Shown: positions 48,772 to 58,532 of the stretch, piece after piece
Layout of the letters: each line of letters opens with the position of its first letter
Position numbering within the stretch: the stretch's first letter is position 1
From: Pisaster brevispinus
Lineage: Eukaryota; Echinodermata; Asteroidea; Forcipulatida; Asteriidae
DNA length: 64,000 nucleotides
Assembly (NCBI GenBank): GCA_023634235.1
Contig: JAMKCF010000008.1
Coordinates: forward strand, 18,505,000-18,568,999
Direction: 5' to 3'
The notes under the pieces: generated by a model
Told to the model about the DNA's origin: nothing
Databases searched by the model: none
What the model saw: the letters and a program-made list of their open reading frames with translations, nothing else
Made by a program: the position numbers and the translations under genes

Positions 48772-49100
48772 GCGTGTCGTGGCCGAGCGATCAAGGGCAC
48801 TGGACTCAAGCTCTGGTGTTTCTGATCAGCAGAGTGGGTTCAAACTTCCAGTGCCGGTCTTGACACTTGTGTACTAAAGTAAGACCCTTAACCATTCCTG
48901 CTTCGTCCTTCGGATGGGACATAAAGCCGCCATTGGTCCTCTGTCATGTAATGTATTTAAAAGAACCCAGCACACTTGTCTCTAAGAGAAGGGGTTTTGT
49001 TTTGTTTTGGGGTTTTGGGGTTTTTTTTTAGGGGGGGTTGTAAACTGTTAAATTAAGCTATGTAAATAAATGGGTCTTAAATTTCAAACATAGCTTCACA
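48772..49100 (+). repeat. SINE-A, nearly full-length
   Basis: GCGTGTCGTGGCCGAGCGAT, CTGGACTCAAGCTCTGGTGT, a 9-bp insertion in the B-box region (GGGTTCAAACTTCCAGTGCC), GCTTCGTCCTTCGGATGGGA, then G/T-rich sequence. Confidence 0.85.
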
Positions 49101-49189
49101 TACTTTAGAGAACCAATAAAGAGGGCCTTGAGGTGCTCTCGGTGTAATAAAGCATTGTATTAGAACTACATACAAATGTATCAATATTA

Positions 49190-49432
49190 TGTATAGAAGA
49201 TAATGAAGAAACGGAAGTTGTTGGACGGCAAAATCCCCAAAAAGGGAAGACCCTAACAATCAGGTAGAGACTGAAAACCTGATCCACATGCAAGGCTCTG
49301 GTCCGGGATTCGCACCAGGGTCCACAGAGATGAAAGGCAGGGAAGAAACCTCTCAGCCAAACTGAATGCTGTGTTGAGTACACAACATACACATGTGTGA
49401 CTGAACTTAGTTCAGTGTTGGGGTCGAACAAA
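49190..49432 (-). repeat. SINE-C, minus orientation
   Basis: Reverse complement: GAGGTTTCTTCCCTGCCTTT, TCTGTGGACCCTGGTGCGAA, CCAGAGCCTTGCATGTGGAT and TTCAGTCTCTACCTGATTGT. Confidence 0.75.
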
Positions 49433-49525
49433 GACAAATTGACTAGCGCGAGGATTTGAACCTGCGACCTTCGGTTGAACGTGCTGGTGCTCCACCAATT
49501 GAGCTATCTAGCCCTAATGTTAGCT
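49433..49525 (-). repeat. SINE-B, minus orientation
   Basis: Reverse complement: TAGGGCTAGATAGCTCAATT, GAAGGTCGCAGGTTCAAATC and GTCAATTTGTCTTTGTTCGA. The tRNA-like head is well kept, but the product lacks a paired acceptor stem. Confidence 0.8.
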
Positions 49526-49769
49526 GTCTCCCTATTTTGTCAATATCCTTGGACTGTAAAATGGCAGGCGTGGCTTATCTACAAGGAGTCATTATAAAGA
49601 TTTACAACTAGATGTATTTTTTGGAAAGTTTTTAAGGCAGGAAAAGGATGGCTGTTCCATGATTTAGACGAATTGCGCCTGAAAGGGAGTTTTTTTCATC
49701 ACAGTTCTGGAGCGAGCTGTGTAAACAAATTCTGCACTTGATCCTAGCGAGCATATGAAACAACTAGTA

Positions 49770-49900
49770 CTATAATTTTGTAACATGCATTCGTTTGGCA
49801 GTGAATATTTCTTCCTCATCGTCGTCATTGGCTTCTCCATCCATCAGAAGTCGCTCCTGATCAGAATTTCCTGAAGTTCTGTTCCTCGGCTTGTCTTGGT
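49770..49900 (-). CDS. SLC35C2: SLC35C2 coding exon 8 (C-terminal tail)
   Basis: Acceptor TTCCATTCAG| before 49900, stop TAG at 49772-49770. Encodes [20 protein letters not shown] then [20 protein letters not shown] and KL. The acidic stretch is a conserved cytosolic feature of SLC35C2. Confidence 0.9.
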
Positions 49901-52900
49901 CTGAATGGAAATATTTAACAGTCATTAAAAAAAAAACGATTACGTGAGCGTAGATAATTGTGTTTACTTAAAGGGACATTTTGCCTTCGGGCTGTTAAAA
50001 AAAACGCTTGTTATGAACTGAGTATGTGTGGTTTCCGTTTGCTTCGTGAACCAACCAACAAAGTCCGCAGGTTGGAGAACATTTTGTTTCACTCCACAAG
50101 AGCCAAAAATCAGACCTGGCATCTTTAACCCACGACAGACTAGGCAGTTTGGCTAGCATGTGGCCCTCTCTCTTCCCATAAATCCTCTTCTCCTATGTCA
50201 CTCTAAACCAAAGTGTTTGAACTTGGATGAGATTGGAATGCCTGACCCTGTAATTAGCAATTGTTACATGGGCCCCAGTCCTTCTGAATCTTCAACTTTG
50301 GCACTAGATGACTTCGGGACTGAGTGTGACAACTATTTTCTTGAAAACAAGTTATTCCCGTCCCTGGCCACAGACAATTTCAAATTTCGGAAACCCCATT
50401 GCCAAGTGGTTAAGCAACTCTGTGAGCTTGGTCCCTGTTCCTACCAACAACCTGTACCCATTCTTCCTTACCTTTTGATGCCATAGCTTTGATGACAATG
50501 TGTAGTGCAATACCAGCTAAACATATGACCATACCAACAAAGTTAAGTGGAGACATTTTGTCTCCACTGTACTCCGTGGCTAGATACAGTATACAAATTT
50601 CCTGCAGGAAAAACATAATCAAAATATAGTTACAGAAACTCAACTTGAATCAACAAAAAACTATAATACACAAATGTGTTACCTCCATGACACTCACAAA
50701 GAAAGTTTTATTAATAGCACTGATGACGCCACTTTTGCTCAAAATCCCTGTATGTCACACAAACATTCCACCACTAGCTCTCATTCCATCACCGCATTGG
50801 GGCTTCAAACGGCATAAGTACTGTCAGTGCACATGCGTAAATAAAAAGCTTGGACATGTATCTGCATGTATGCTAGTGAATTTTGACACATTGTCTGAGA
50901 TCTGTGAGCTTCTATTCTTAGCATTAGTGCGAAGTGCTATTGTAGTTTTTTAAACTGAAGCTCCACCAGCGATCAATGGGCAGACAACACAAAAAATGTA
51001 CCACATTAATGCCGATAATAACACTTGCAACTTTGTATTTTACAAGTGTAAGCAGCAGAAAAGGCATGGCTATTCTTCCAGCACTTACTGTATGCAAGTG
51101 ACTGACGCAACAATTCAAATCCATGGTGATTGTGCAAGCTGGTCTCTAAATGTAAAATACCCTTGCACTCAGATTTTTCTGCTAAGGTAAACAGAGAAAT
51201 TTGCTTTCCATTAAGCTAACCTATGATATTAGCCCTTGGTTGTAAATTCTATGGTCTCACCTTAAATATTCCAGCAATTGAGAGCGTTAGGCTGGATGTT
51301 CTGGACAGTAGTAAATATTCGGACAGAGCGAGCATAAACCCCAAGACAGCACCGATGAGGAGAGTGAACCACGTATGAAGGAAGACATTCATATCCTCAA
51401 ATCCGAGGAACAACTTGGTGGATGAGATGTGGACACCTGGAAGCCAAATGTGTTTTTTATTAACAAATATTTTCATGTACGGCGTCAAAGTGCACCGAAA
51501 GCATCTGCACCCTAAACCTTTTGCACTGTATTTTTTTTCATTGTACACATTAACCCTAACCATGCTAAATGCAACAATATGCACCAAATGGTAATAGTTG
51601 TTGTGAACTGTTGCATTTGGCAGTCAACTCAGATGTCATTTTTTGACTGAATTTGTTGCATTCAGCAGTGAAGTGACTTCATATAGGTTTGGGTGCTTCT
51701 ATTGTATCTGAACAACTTATAATGGGTATTTCAAAATATTTTTTATGGGAAAAGTATTGAGAAGTATGATGTAATATTAGGTAAGAATCATAATTCAAAT
51801 CATATTCAAAAGACTGTATAATAACAGTTAAACATTACACTTATGTGCATACTGTGCATTTAGCAGGGCAACCACCATTGCTCAGTCCTAACACAAACAA
51901 CATGCCTGCACAATGCAACAAAATCCCTTGTTGCATTTTGTTGCATATGGCATGGTTCTCATTTCAACTGTGTTGCATTCTGTTGTATTTGGCAGGCTTT
52001 GTAGAGAGACCCTAATGGGGGTTAGGGTTAAATATAATTCTTGACCTACGCAGTTTACGCACATCGCCAGGTTTTCAAAAAGTATCATTTCGCACGAAGT
52101 AGTTCAAAGTTTACTTTTTACTCTTACTTGTTAGAGAGTTCTTGTACCAAAAAAGAATTCTGTGTATTTTATTTTTGCAGTACCCGCTGCTAGAACTGCC
52201 TCTAGCTACCGGGCAATCTCGGTGCTCTGATGGTAAGACATCTGCTCTAGGAATGGCAAAGATCTTGGGTCCTAAAATGCACGGCCAGAGCTAAACAGCT
52301 CAATAAAATCGTTGACTCAGCAAAAAAGGGAGGAGGACCAGTGGCATATGATACCCAATCACTACTGTTTCACTGGTAACAAATTTCTGCTAAGCATGAT
52401 TTGTCTGTGCTTAGCAAATTTTAGTGCTTAACATCTTTTTTTTTAAATGGCCACAGTACAGCAGGGCCCATTTTCATGGCACTGCTGACAGTAAAATTCT
52501 GGCTTAACAGCCCATAGAATTAGACGGTTTACAGAGTGCCCTAAACACAGAACTCCGTGGCATTGCTATAAAACTTGGCCCTGGGCTTGATTTAACACAG
52601 CACTAAAACTCATCTTACGACGAGTTGTCAGTATCACCATAGTGATTTGTGTTGTGACATCACACTTTGCTTAGCAATTAAGATTGATCCACAGTTAAGA
52701 TCAATCTGGGAAAAAAACAAATGGAATTGTTCATACCTTCTACAACCAGAGCAACTGGCATTAAGCCCAAAATCATGATGGGTTGAAGGTGGTATATTGT
52801 ATCCACTGGATTTGTAAGACCTGCAAAACAGAAACATTTTAAACTCAAATAATTACATCAAAAACAGACAAGATTTTCTAGCTTTACAGACGCCCACTGA

Positions 52901-55900
52901 AGTTTTTAAAAGTCATCTACACACATGACACTTGAGCTCATACGGTATTGGTCTCAGACCTTCATCTTTCAAGAAAAATTTGAAGATGCAGTGAGATTAA
53001 TTATTTATCGTTTGTGATGACGTTATATGAATTGGGTCAGTGTGAATTGGGCCTACTGTTTCTTGTTTTTAAACCTCGTATTCGCTGTTATTAAATTTGA
53101 ACGATAATTTTGATATCTGTTTACTCTTATAGTTGTTTTTATTTGCACCGTTTACTGCTTTTACTTGCTTTTACTTTTCAGTGTTTTCCTTGCCTTTGGC
53201 TGGATTATTGGCATTTTTTGCCTCATTTCGTCTTGTATCTGGTTTCCCTGGGCATGTTGTACAGTGCATAGGAACCTTTTGCTTTATGCGTGTCGTGGCC
53301 GAGTGGATAAGATCACTGGACTCAAGCTCTGGTGTTTCTGATCAGCAGAGTGTGGGTTCGAGCCCCGGTCGTGACACTTGTGTCCTTGAGCAAGATACTT
53401 AACCATGATTGCTTCGTCCTTCGGATGGGAAGTAAAGCCGTTGGTCCCGTGTGTTGTGTAACGCACGAAAAAGAACCCAGCACCTTGTAAACCATTACAA
53501 GGTGCTATGTAAAGGAGTAGGTCTCATACTTCAAACGTAGCTCCAAATACCTTGCAGGAAATACTGAATGTTAAGCGCTTAGAGGCTGGCCTGCAGTAGG
53601 CGCTATACAAATACAATATATTATTATTAATAAACGTTTGGTATTATAATTATTATCAGTACTTGCCTATTTCTTGACTTTGCGTAATAATCTGAGCACA
53701 TGACCACCTGATCCCACTGATAACCGAGGCGGATATAACCATTATAAAACCTTCTGCGTTGAACTGAGTTGATTCAAAGGTGAACAAGAACAAGCCACCA
53801 GCTATGAGAAGTACGATGACTATCTGGCAACTATGCTGTTCAAAATGAAAAGACACAACAAAATAAACATACTGAAGTTCTGCGAAAAAGGTTGTGTCTG
53901 CATTGGTAGCTACGGCTACGGCTAGATCGCCGCGTCATCATGCATTGAAGTATAGGATGTCCTTCACAACACTCTTAGCAACAGTTGTAGCCATAGCCCC
54001 AGCGGCCTCACACAGACTGTTGACCTATGGAGAAGTGAGAGCCATTGCTGACAAGGTTCCGAAACTAGACCATTTATTTCTGTATGATCACAACATCTGC
54101 CCAGACATAGCTGATATTGTTGGGGGGTTTGTTGTACTCAAATTTTGTCAGCATAAATCTCTCAACAAGTTATTTGAAACATAAATTTGGTTTTCTATCT
54201 AGAAGCGTGGATACCATATTATCATGTGACACATTGGAGGCTGTCAATTCTGGACATGACCTCTACTTTAAGAGTTTTGGTGCCATTTGCAGACGTATCT
54301 ATGGGCATTTTAGTATAAGCCGCTTGTGGTCGCTATCATCTCACTAGAGTTAAGTAGGCACGCTATTATGATGGCATTTCAACCTTTTAGTAGCCCCCAT
54401 GAGTAAGGAGCTTTTGGGAACATAATCCACAGTGCTAGAGAGTACTGTAGATCAAAGGGCAGGACTTCTCTTTATCTGAAGAAAATAACATCTACTGATT
54501 CCAAAAGGTCAACAAAAAATGGGCTTAAAGTAAGCGTATTTCACAGGTTAGTGAGGAATTTTTTTGCTTGAGAATACTTCATTTTACTAAGCATTTTCTG
54601 CTTACATTCGGTGCTAAACCTGTACAGATCTGCAGTAAGCGGAGCCAAGAAACTTGGCCCAGGTTTTTAGATATAATCACACTGAAGATGTAGATTTCTG
54701 ACACAAAGATCAAATTCAGGTTTCAAAAGCATAAAGCACTGCTTTTTTCAAAAGAACATTGATTACATCAATTGAGCAATTTCGGGTGCTAACCTTTAGT
54801 CAGTTTGCAATTTAAATCACACATGGGTGGTCTGTGTTTCACTCGTACGTCTCTAGTCGATTGACTCGTCTAATCTAGTTAGCTAATGGCAATGAGGCGA
54901 AAACATGGTGGGCAGATAAAATGTGATGGCCCTTCTGTTTTATTTTCTTAAATTTCTCGTACAGCAATAATTAATTATGATCTTACTGATTGGCGTATTG
55001 GCAAAAACATACAATTTGTTATCGTTAAAATATGGAGTACTCCAGGAGGTCAGTGTTAAAATTAACTGCGCATGTGATTACAAAAGTTCAAAAAAATTTC
55101 TCCATCACATAACAGCAATATAACTTCACGAGTTGACTAGAGAAACAGTGCTCCAGGGCTAGGTTGATCCAGTTGGACTAGATAGTTCCAACCATGCAGC
55201 GTTCGAGTGACATCCAGATTGACTCTAGTCTAGTCGACTCTAGTCACCCACCCAAACTTGCTCATAGATTTCTTGTGCTTACCGCCCTCTGTAGTCCAAA
55301 AAGAATCGCAAACACTAGGATGAATATAATGGCTGTAGATTTAGACATGGTGTACAGTGACACTGTGATGTACAGTAAACTCCAATTGGATAACCCAATG
55401 TCAAGTGCACTGCTTATTCCTGAAAGGGGGTAAATAAAAGTACAACAGAAATTACGAGAAAAGGCACATATAATCTGAGTTTTAAAGAGTAAAAGTTCAA
55501 CCTTTTAAAAAGAAATTTTCATTTCGTAAAATTGTTATATTCAACTTTTTTGTGTCTAAGACTTAGGTCACCTAGAATTAATTTCATAGAGTTCCTTAAG
55601 CTCAATTAGCAAAGCATAAACAATTGTGTTCACCTGGAAAAGAGAAGACAATTATCAACTATTCAAACTTGAATTTAAATAAACAACAAGAAATTAGTTG
55701 TTACAAACTGGGCCCAATTTCATAGAGCTGCTTAAGCACAAAAAGTAGCTAAGCACAACCAAATTATGCTTACCAGAATATTAAGGTTACCAGCCAAACT
55801 ACCATGTCACATGTACAATTTGTGACTGGTATCCTGCCCATTTCTGCTTAGCAGGAAATTGTTAAGCATTATTTTCTGCTTAAAAGCAGCTCTATGAAAT

Positions 55901-58194
55901 TGGGCCCTGCTTACCTACCAACATGACCTGCGGGACAAAGGCAAATTTTGTCCAATAGACCTTATGCATTGACGTCATCCAACCGCCATCCTAGAGGTAA
56001 AACGGTGACGAAACAATCAAATCGCACAGATTTGTACGAGCGGCGCACAGGATTGGCCAATGAACAACCTCCTATTGACCTCTAGGTGAGGGCGCCCTAC
56101 TGAAATGGCGTCATGTGCATAAGGTCTATTGGCCTCTTGTTTCGAGCTTAGCAGAGTCTTTCACAAAGGCTGAATGAAACCACAACACTCTGAGAAAGAC
56201 TCTGCTCAGCTCGAAACAGGAGGTCATTAACAACTTTGGAACTTAATTGTTACAACTCTTCCCTTGAAGGGGGATGGTAGGAGGGCCTGAGGGGGTAGGT
56301 AGGAGGGCCTCAGGGGGTAGGTAGGGGGAATGTATGTATTGTATAACATGTACCTGTGGGTGCCACTTTCTTCATGTAGACCGACCATGGTAGAATAATG
56401 GTGTCCCTTTTGGCACAGCACTTTAGACAGGTCCGCACTATTGATGCAATGAGAAACTTGACCGTAAGATGAACAATGGTGACGGACAGCGGAAAACGAA
56501 AATCCTGAAACAAAAACAGTTGCACCACCAATTACTTTTGAGCATTTGTTTTAACTTATTTGGTTTCCAATGAAACTTTTGGTTTGTTTGTTTGTTTGTT
56601 TCCTGCTGTTGGTATTATTTTCCAGGGAGTTTAACAACTATTTGAAACCATTCAACTGAACGGGTTGTGTACAGTGGCACAACTATGCATGGGACTAACT
56701 CTGTATATGTGTGTATTGTGTAGATGCATTCAACACATAATTTCAGCCCAGGCTGGCAAAATGTGGCTGAGCAGTTAAGAGCAATTCAAGTTCTGGTGTT
56801 TGTGATCAGCAGAGTGTGGGTTTAAGACCCTGTCGTTGCACTTGTGTCCTTGAGCAAGATACTTTACCATAATTGATTTGTCCTTCGGATGGGACATTAA
56901 GTGGTAGGTCCTGTGTACTAGCATTGGTAGTGCACGTAAAAGAACTTGTGAAAGTATAATGAAAGAGCATATTTCCATGATTTTGCCTTGAATAAACTTG
57001 TCAGGGCAAAGTCAAAGCATTTTAACAGCATTTACAACCCCTTGGTTTTGCACAATGGGATTACAGTAATATCAGTGTGATTTCACTGCAAATATCTTTG
57101 GGTTTTGACCAAAGACAAATTGACTGGAGCTGGACTTGGACCAACAACCTCCGGATTAACATACCAGCGCTCTACCAACTCAGCTGATCCAGCCCTATGT
57201 TGGCAGTCTCCCTATTAGTCCAAAACTTTGTTCGGGGGTGCCAGTTAGAAGCCAGGGATCACACCCAAGTTGACGATACAACCTGAAAAAGCGGCAGCTA
57301 GGGGATCACCTTAAGGGGGTGCGACTTTTTAATATCAGAGGTTGCTGGTTCAAGTCCTGCTCCAGTCAATTTGTCTTTGTTCAAACCCATTTAAAATATA
57401 CCCAGTCAGTTTCCCTTGTGGTTTATTACTTGATAGTTATTTATAACAGAAAACCACTCTTCTCCTGGCAAAATGAAAGTGTTCCTGACCCTACATTAGA
57501 AGTGTGTTGACATAACTGAACGCTGATCAAGAATTAACATTGGATGCACAAAGGTCAAAATGGATTAACAGTGGATACACAAAGGTCAACAATAGATTAA
57601 CAGTGGCTACACAAAGGTCAACAATAGATTAACAGAGGCTACACAAAGGTCAACAATAGATTAACAGTGGCTACACAAAGGTCAACAATAGATTAACAGT
57701 GGCTACACAAGGGTCAACAATGGATTAATAGTGGATACACAAGGGTCAACAATGAAGCAAAGGATTAACTTGAGCCCAAGAGCTAATGAGCTGGCCTCTT
57801 GGAATCCATGGTGCTTTCAAAGTATTTTACACAGTGTTTTTACGGTGTCATGCCAGTGAAAAGACCACGAACAAGACCAGAACTCGAACCCACACCTCTG
57901 CTGATCAGAAACGCCAGAGCTTGAATCCGGTACTTCGGTGGGCTTGACCGCTTCAGTCAATCTGTGGTTTCGAGTAATGCAGACGTATTTTGAACTTACC
58001 TTAAACAACCACTTGTTGTAAAAGGTCAAACTGATAGAGCATGTGTAGAAGAATAAAATAAACGCAAGGGTCTTGATCAACTTCAAAAGTACAGAGCACC
58101 AGGACGAGCGAGTCAGTTTGGGTGGAGCCATCTTGTATAGGGCGGAGTCCACCTTGACTTCCAAGAGGGTCTTGCCCCTTGTATTCTTCTTCAT
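49770..58194 (-). CDS. SLC35C2: SLC35C2-type solute carrier (triose-phosphate/nucleotide-sugar transporter family), whole gene
   Basis: Eight coding exons on the minus strand: 58194-58000, 56504-56354, 55419-55283, 53835-53667, 52820-52737, 51436-51261, 50601-50472 and 49900-49770. All phases match and give 390 aa, close to the about 365 aa of vertebrate SLC35C2. About ten hydrophobic segments span the protein. Family marks: [20 protein letters not shown] (TM1-2), [61 protein letters not shown], and [15 protein letters not shown] (290-304). The acidic cytosolic tail ([13 protein letters not shown]) also matches. In mammals the protein sits in the early Golgi and promotes Notch O-fucosylation; substrate here is inferred from the family, not seen. 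The likely start is ATG 58194; a GTG nine bases upstream opens the longest frame but is not a credible start. Confidence 0.95.
50472..50601 (-). CDS. SLC35C2: SLC35C2 coding exon 7 (last TM segments)
   Basis: Acceptor TTCCTGCAG| before 50601, donor AAAAG|GTAAGG after 50472. Encodes [20 protein letters not shown] and [22 protein letters not shown]9-10. Confidence 0.93.
51261..51436 (-). CDS. SLC35C2: SLC35C2 coding exon 6
   Basis: Acceptor TGGCTTCCAG| before 51436, donor TTTAAG|GTGAGA after 51261. Encodes [40 protein letters not shown] and [15 protein letters not shown], the family signature. Confidence 0.95.
52180..52290 (+). repeat. SINE-D, copy 2
   Basis: AGAACTGCCTCTAGCTACCG, GGTGCTCTGATGGTAAGACA and AGGAATGGCAAAGATC correspond to 29985-30110. 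Confidence 0.55.
52465..52585. mobile_element. MITE-1b copy
   Basis: GGGCCCATTTTCATGGCACT at the left and AAAACTTGGCCCTGGG at the right; body word TACAGAGTGCC. Sequence on its left (52300-52464; CTGTGCTTAGC, TAGTGCTTAAC) is a further MITE-1 remnant. Confidence 0.7.
52737..52820 (-). CDS. SLC35C2: SLC35C2 coding exon 5
   Basis: Acceptor GTTTTGCAG| before 52820, donor GTAGAAG|GTATGA after 52737; 84 nt. Encodes [20 protein letters not shown] then PVALVVE. NPVDT-YHLQP is a strong SLC35C2 signature and fixes the frame across the GC-AG intron. Confidence 0.93.
53288..53635 (+). repeat. SINE-A, full-length, in SLC35C2 intron 4
   Basis: TGTCGTGGCCGAGTGGATAA, GACTCAAGCTCTGGTGTTTC, GTGTGGGTTCGAGCCCCGGT, CTTCGTCCTTCGGATGGGAA, GCGCTTAGAGGCTGGCCTGC and a (TTA)n end. 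Very similar to 19886-20309 over its whole length apart from a 45-bp deletion, so both are fairly young. Its tail lies about 30 bp from the exon 4 donor. Confidence 0.93.
53667..53835 (-). CDS. SLC35C2: SLC35C2 coding exon 4 (followed by a GC-AG intron)
   Basis: Acceptor TTTTGAACAG| before 53835. Encodes [40 protein letters not shown] and [16 protein letters not shown]. The donor is AATAG|GCAAGT: a GC in place of GT within an otherwise perfect consensus. Using the GT two codons further on would put exon 5 out of frame, so the GC site is required. Confidence 0.93.
54523..54665. mobile_element. MITE-1 remnant
   Basis: AATGGGCTTAAAGTAAGCGT, ACTAAGCATTTTCTGCTTAC and AGCCAAGAAACTTGGCCCA; ends decayed. 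Confidence 0.55.
54773..55264. mobile_element. DNA transposon TE-5, short copy at a splice donor
   Basis: Left end TGAGCAATTTCGGGTGCTAA, right end CCCACCCAAACTTGCTCA. Reverse complement aligns with both outer parts of 23910-24622 (e.g. AGGTTGATCCAGTTGGACTA against CAACTGGATCAACCTAG). Its right end stops 18 bp from the last base of SLC35C2 exon 3. Confidence 0.8.
55283..55419 (-). CDS. SLC35C2: SLC35C2 coding exon 3
   Basis: Acceptor CCCCTTTCAG| before 55419, donor GGGCG|GTAAGC after 55283; 137 nt. Encodes [20 protein letters not shown] then [20 protein letters not shown] and GLQRA. The [20 protein letters not shown] motif is typical of the transporter family. Confidence 0.95.
55708..55908. 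mobile_element. MITE-1, intact reference copy
   Basis: TGGGCCCAATTTCATAGAGC then TGCTTAAGCA at the left and AGCAGCTCTATGAAATTGGG at the right. Body includes CTACCATGTCACATGTACAA and ACTGGTATCCTGCCCATTTC. Confidence 0.93.
55955..56129 (-). mobile_element. MITE-2, intact copy 2
   Basis: ATAGACCTTATGCATTGACG at the left, CATAAGGTCTAT at the right, body reversed relative to 48205 and 62870 (AACGGTGACGAAACAATC, CAGGATTGGCCAATGAAC, GGGCGCCCTACTGAAATG). 175 bp. Confidence 0.93.
56133..56223. repeat. Long hairpin, imperfect 30-bp arms
   Basis: CCTCTTGTTTCGAGCTTAGC and AGAGTCTTTC are mirrored by GAAAGACTCT and GCTCAGCTCGAAACAGGAGG around a 29-bp loop. CTGAGAAAGACTCTGCTCAG-type ends also occur near 28872-28905. 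Confidence 0.88.
56354..56504 (-). CDS. SLC35C2: SLC35C2 coding exon 2
   Basis: Acceptor TTTGTTTCAG| before 56504, donor CCCACAG|GTACAT after 56354; 151 nt. Encodes [40 protein letters not shown] and [10 protein letters not shown]. Confidence 0.95.
56762..56950 (+). repeat. SINE-A, diverged copy
   Basis: TGTGGCTGAGCAGTTAAGAG, TGATCAGCAGAGTGTGGGTT, GTCCTTGAGCAAGATACTTT and TTGTCCTTCGGATGGGACAT. Confidence 0.88.
57105..57200 (-). repeat. SINE-B, minus orientation
   Basis: Reverse complement: TAGGGCTGGATCAGCTGAGT, TTGGTAGAGCGCTGGTATGT and CAATTTGTCTTTGGTCAAAA. Confidence 0.78.
57310..57420 (+). repeat. SINE-B, 5'-truncated
   Basis: GAGGTTGCTGGTTCAAGTCC (B box), TGCTCCAGTCAATTTGTCTT, then CCAGTCAGTTTCCCTTGTGG as in the 44683 copy's flank (CCAGTCTCCCTTGTGTCTTA). 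Confidence 0.75.
57541..57757 (+). repeat. 32-bp minisatellite, about seven units
   Basis: ATTAACAGTGGCTACACAAA plus GGTCAACAATAG repeats almost without change; end units are more diverged (GGATACACAAGGGTC). Confidence 0.97.
57845..57950 (-). repeat. SINE-A head, minus orientation
   Basis: Reverse complement: CCGGATTCAAGCTCTGGCGT, TTCTGATCAGCAGAGGTGTG and GGGTTCGAGTTCTGGTCTTG. Confidence 0.85.
58000..58194 (-). CDS. SLC35C2: SLC35C2 coding exon 1
   Basis: ATG at 58194, donor TTTAAG|GTAAGT after 58000; 65 codons, phase 0. Encodes a basic N-terminus ([20 protein letters not shown]), then TM1 and [13 protein letters not shown]. An internal ATG ([10 protein letters not shown], 58131) would give a length nearer the vertebrate protein and is an alternative start. 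Candidate upstream acceptor GATTCCTTCACAG| lies near 58283, so a non-coding exon may precede. Confidence 0.9.
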
Positions 58195-58498
58195 TTTAAA
58201 CACAGTTGGAAGAACTTGATGATCTTGGTCTGCTGACAGTGACCTTATCTCAATGGAATTGAAACTGCAGGTACATCGTAAGCTGTGAAGGAATCATTGG
58301 AGACACATTGGATAAGACTTGGAGGCAGGGTATACTTTTGGTAATTGTCACAGACCAGTATCCTCACTTGGTGTATCCCAACAAATGCATAAAATAACAA
58401 ACTTGTGAAACTTGGGCTCAATCGGTCATCGAAGTTGCAAGAAAATAATGCCAGAAGAAACACCCTCGTTTGATATAGAATTATATGCTTTGAGATGC

Positions 58499-58532
58499 CT
58501 GAGAAAGGCTTCATGCCCGAAGCCTTTCTCAG
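58499..58532. repeat. Perfect 14-bp-stem hairpin
   Basis: CTGAGAAAGGCTTC, loop ATGCCC, GAAGCCTTTCTCAG. Lies about 300 bp upstream of the SLC35C2 start codon. Too short and A-poor on both sides to call a transcription terminator. Confidence 0.9.

Larger units (their letters stand above)
51437..52736 (-). other. SLC35C2 intron 5
   Basis: Contains a region with repeated TTGCAT(T)TGGCA / GTTGCATTTTGTTGCAT words (51600-52010), SINE-D copy 2 (52180-52290) and MITE-1-type sequence (52300-52585). Confidence 0.85.
56505..57999 (-). other. SLC35C2 intron 1
   Basis: GT donor at 57999-57998. Holds SINE-A copies (56762-56950 plus; 57845-57950 minus), two SINE-B copies in opposite orientation (57105-57200, 57310-57420) and a 32-bp tandem repeat (57541-57757). 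Confidence 0.9.

Noticed and set aside
49433..49525. Functional tRNA gene on the minus strand
   Set aside because: SINE-B tail follows directly and the 3' acceptor half is missing.
53894..54184. 96-codon plus-strand ORF in SLC35C2 intron 3
   Set aside because: Opposite strand to the host gene, no recognisable domain, and the sequence (GCTACGGCTACGGCTAG, GTAGCCATAGCCCCAG) looks like a decayed repeat.
57541..57757. CRISPR-like array (32-bp repeats)
   Set aside because: Units are directly adjacent with no unique spacers; eukaryotic minisatellite.
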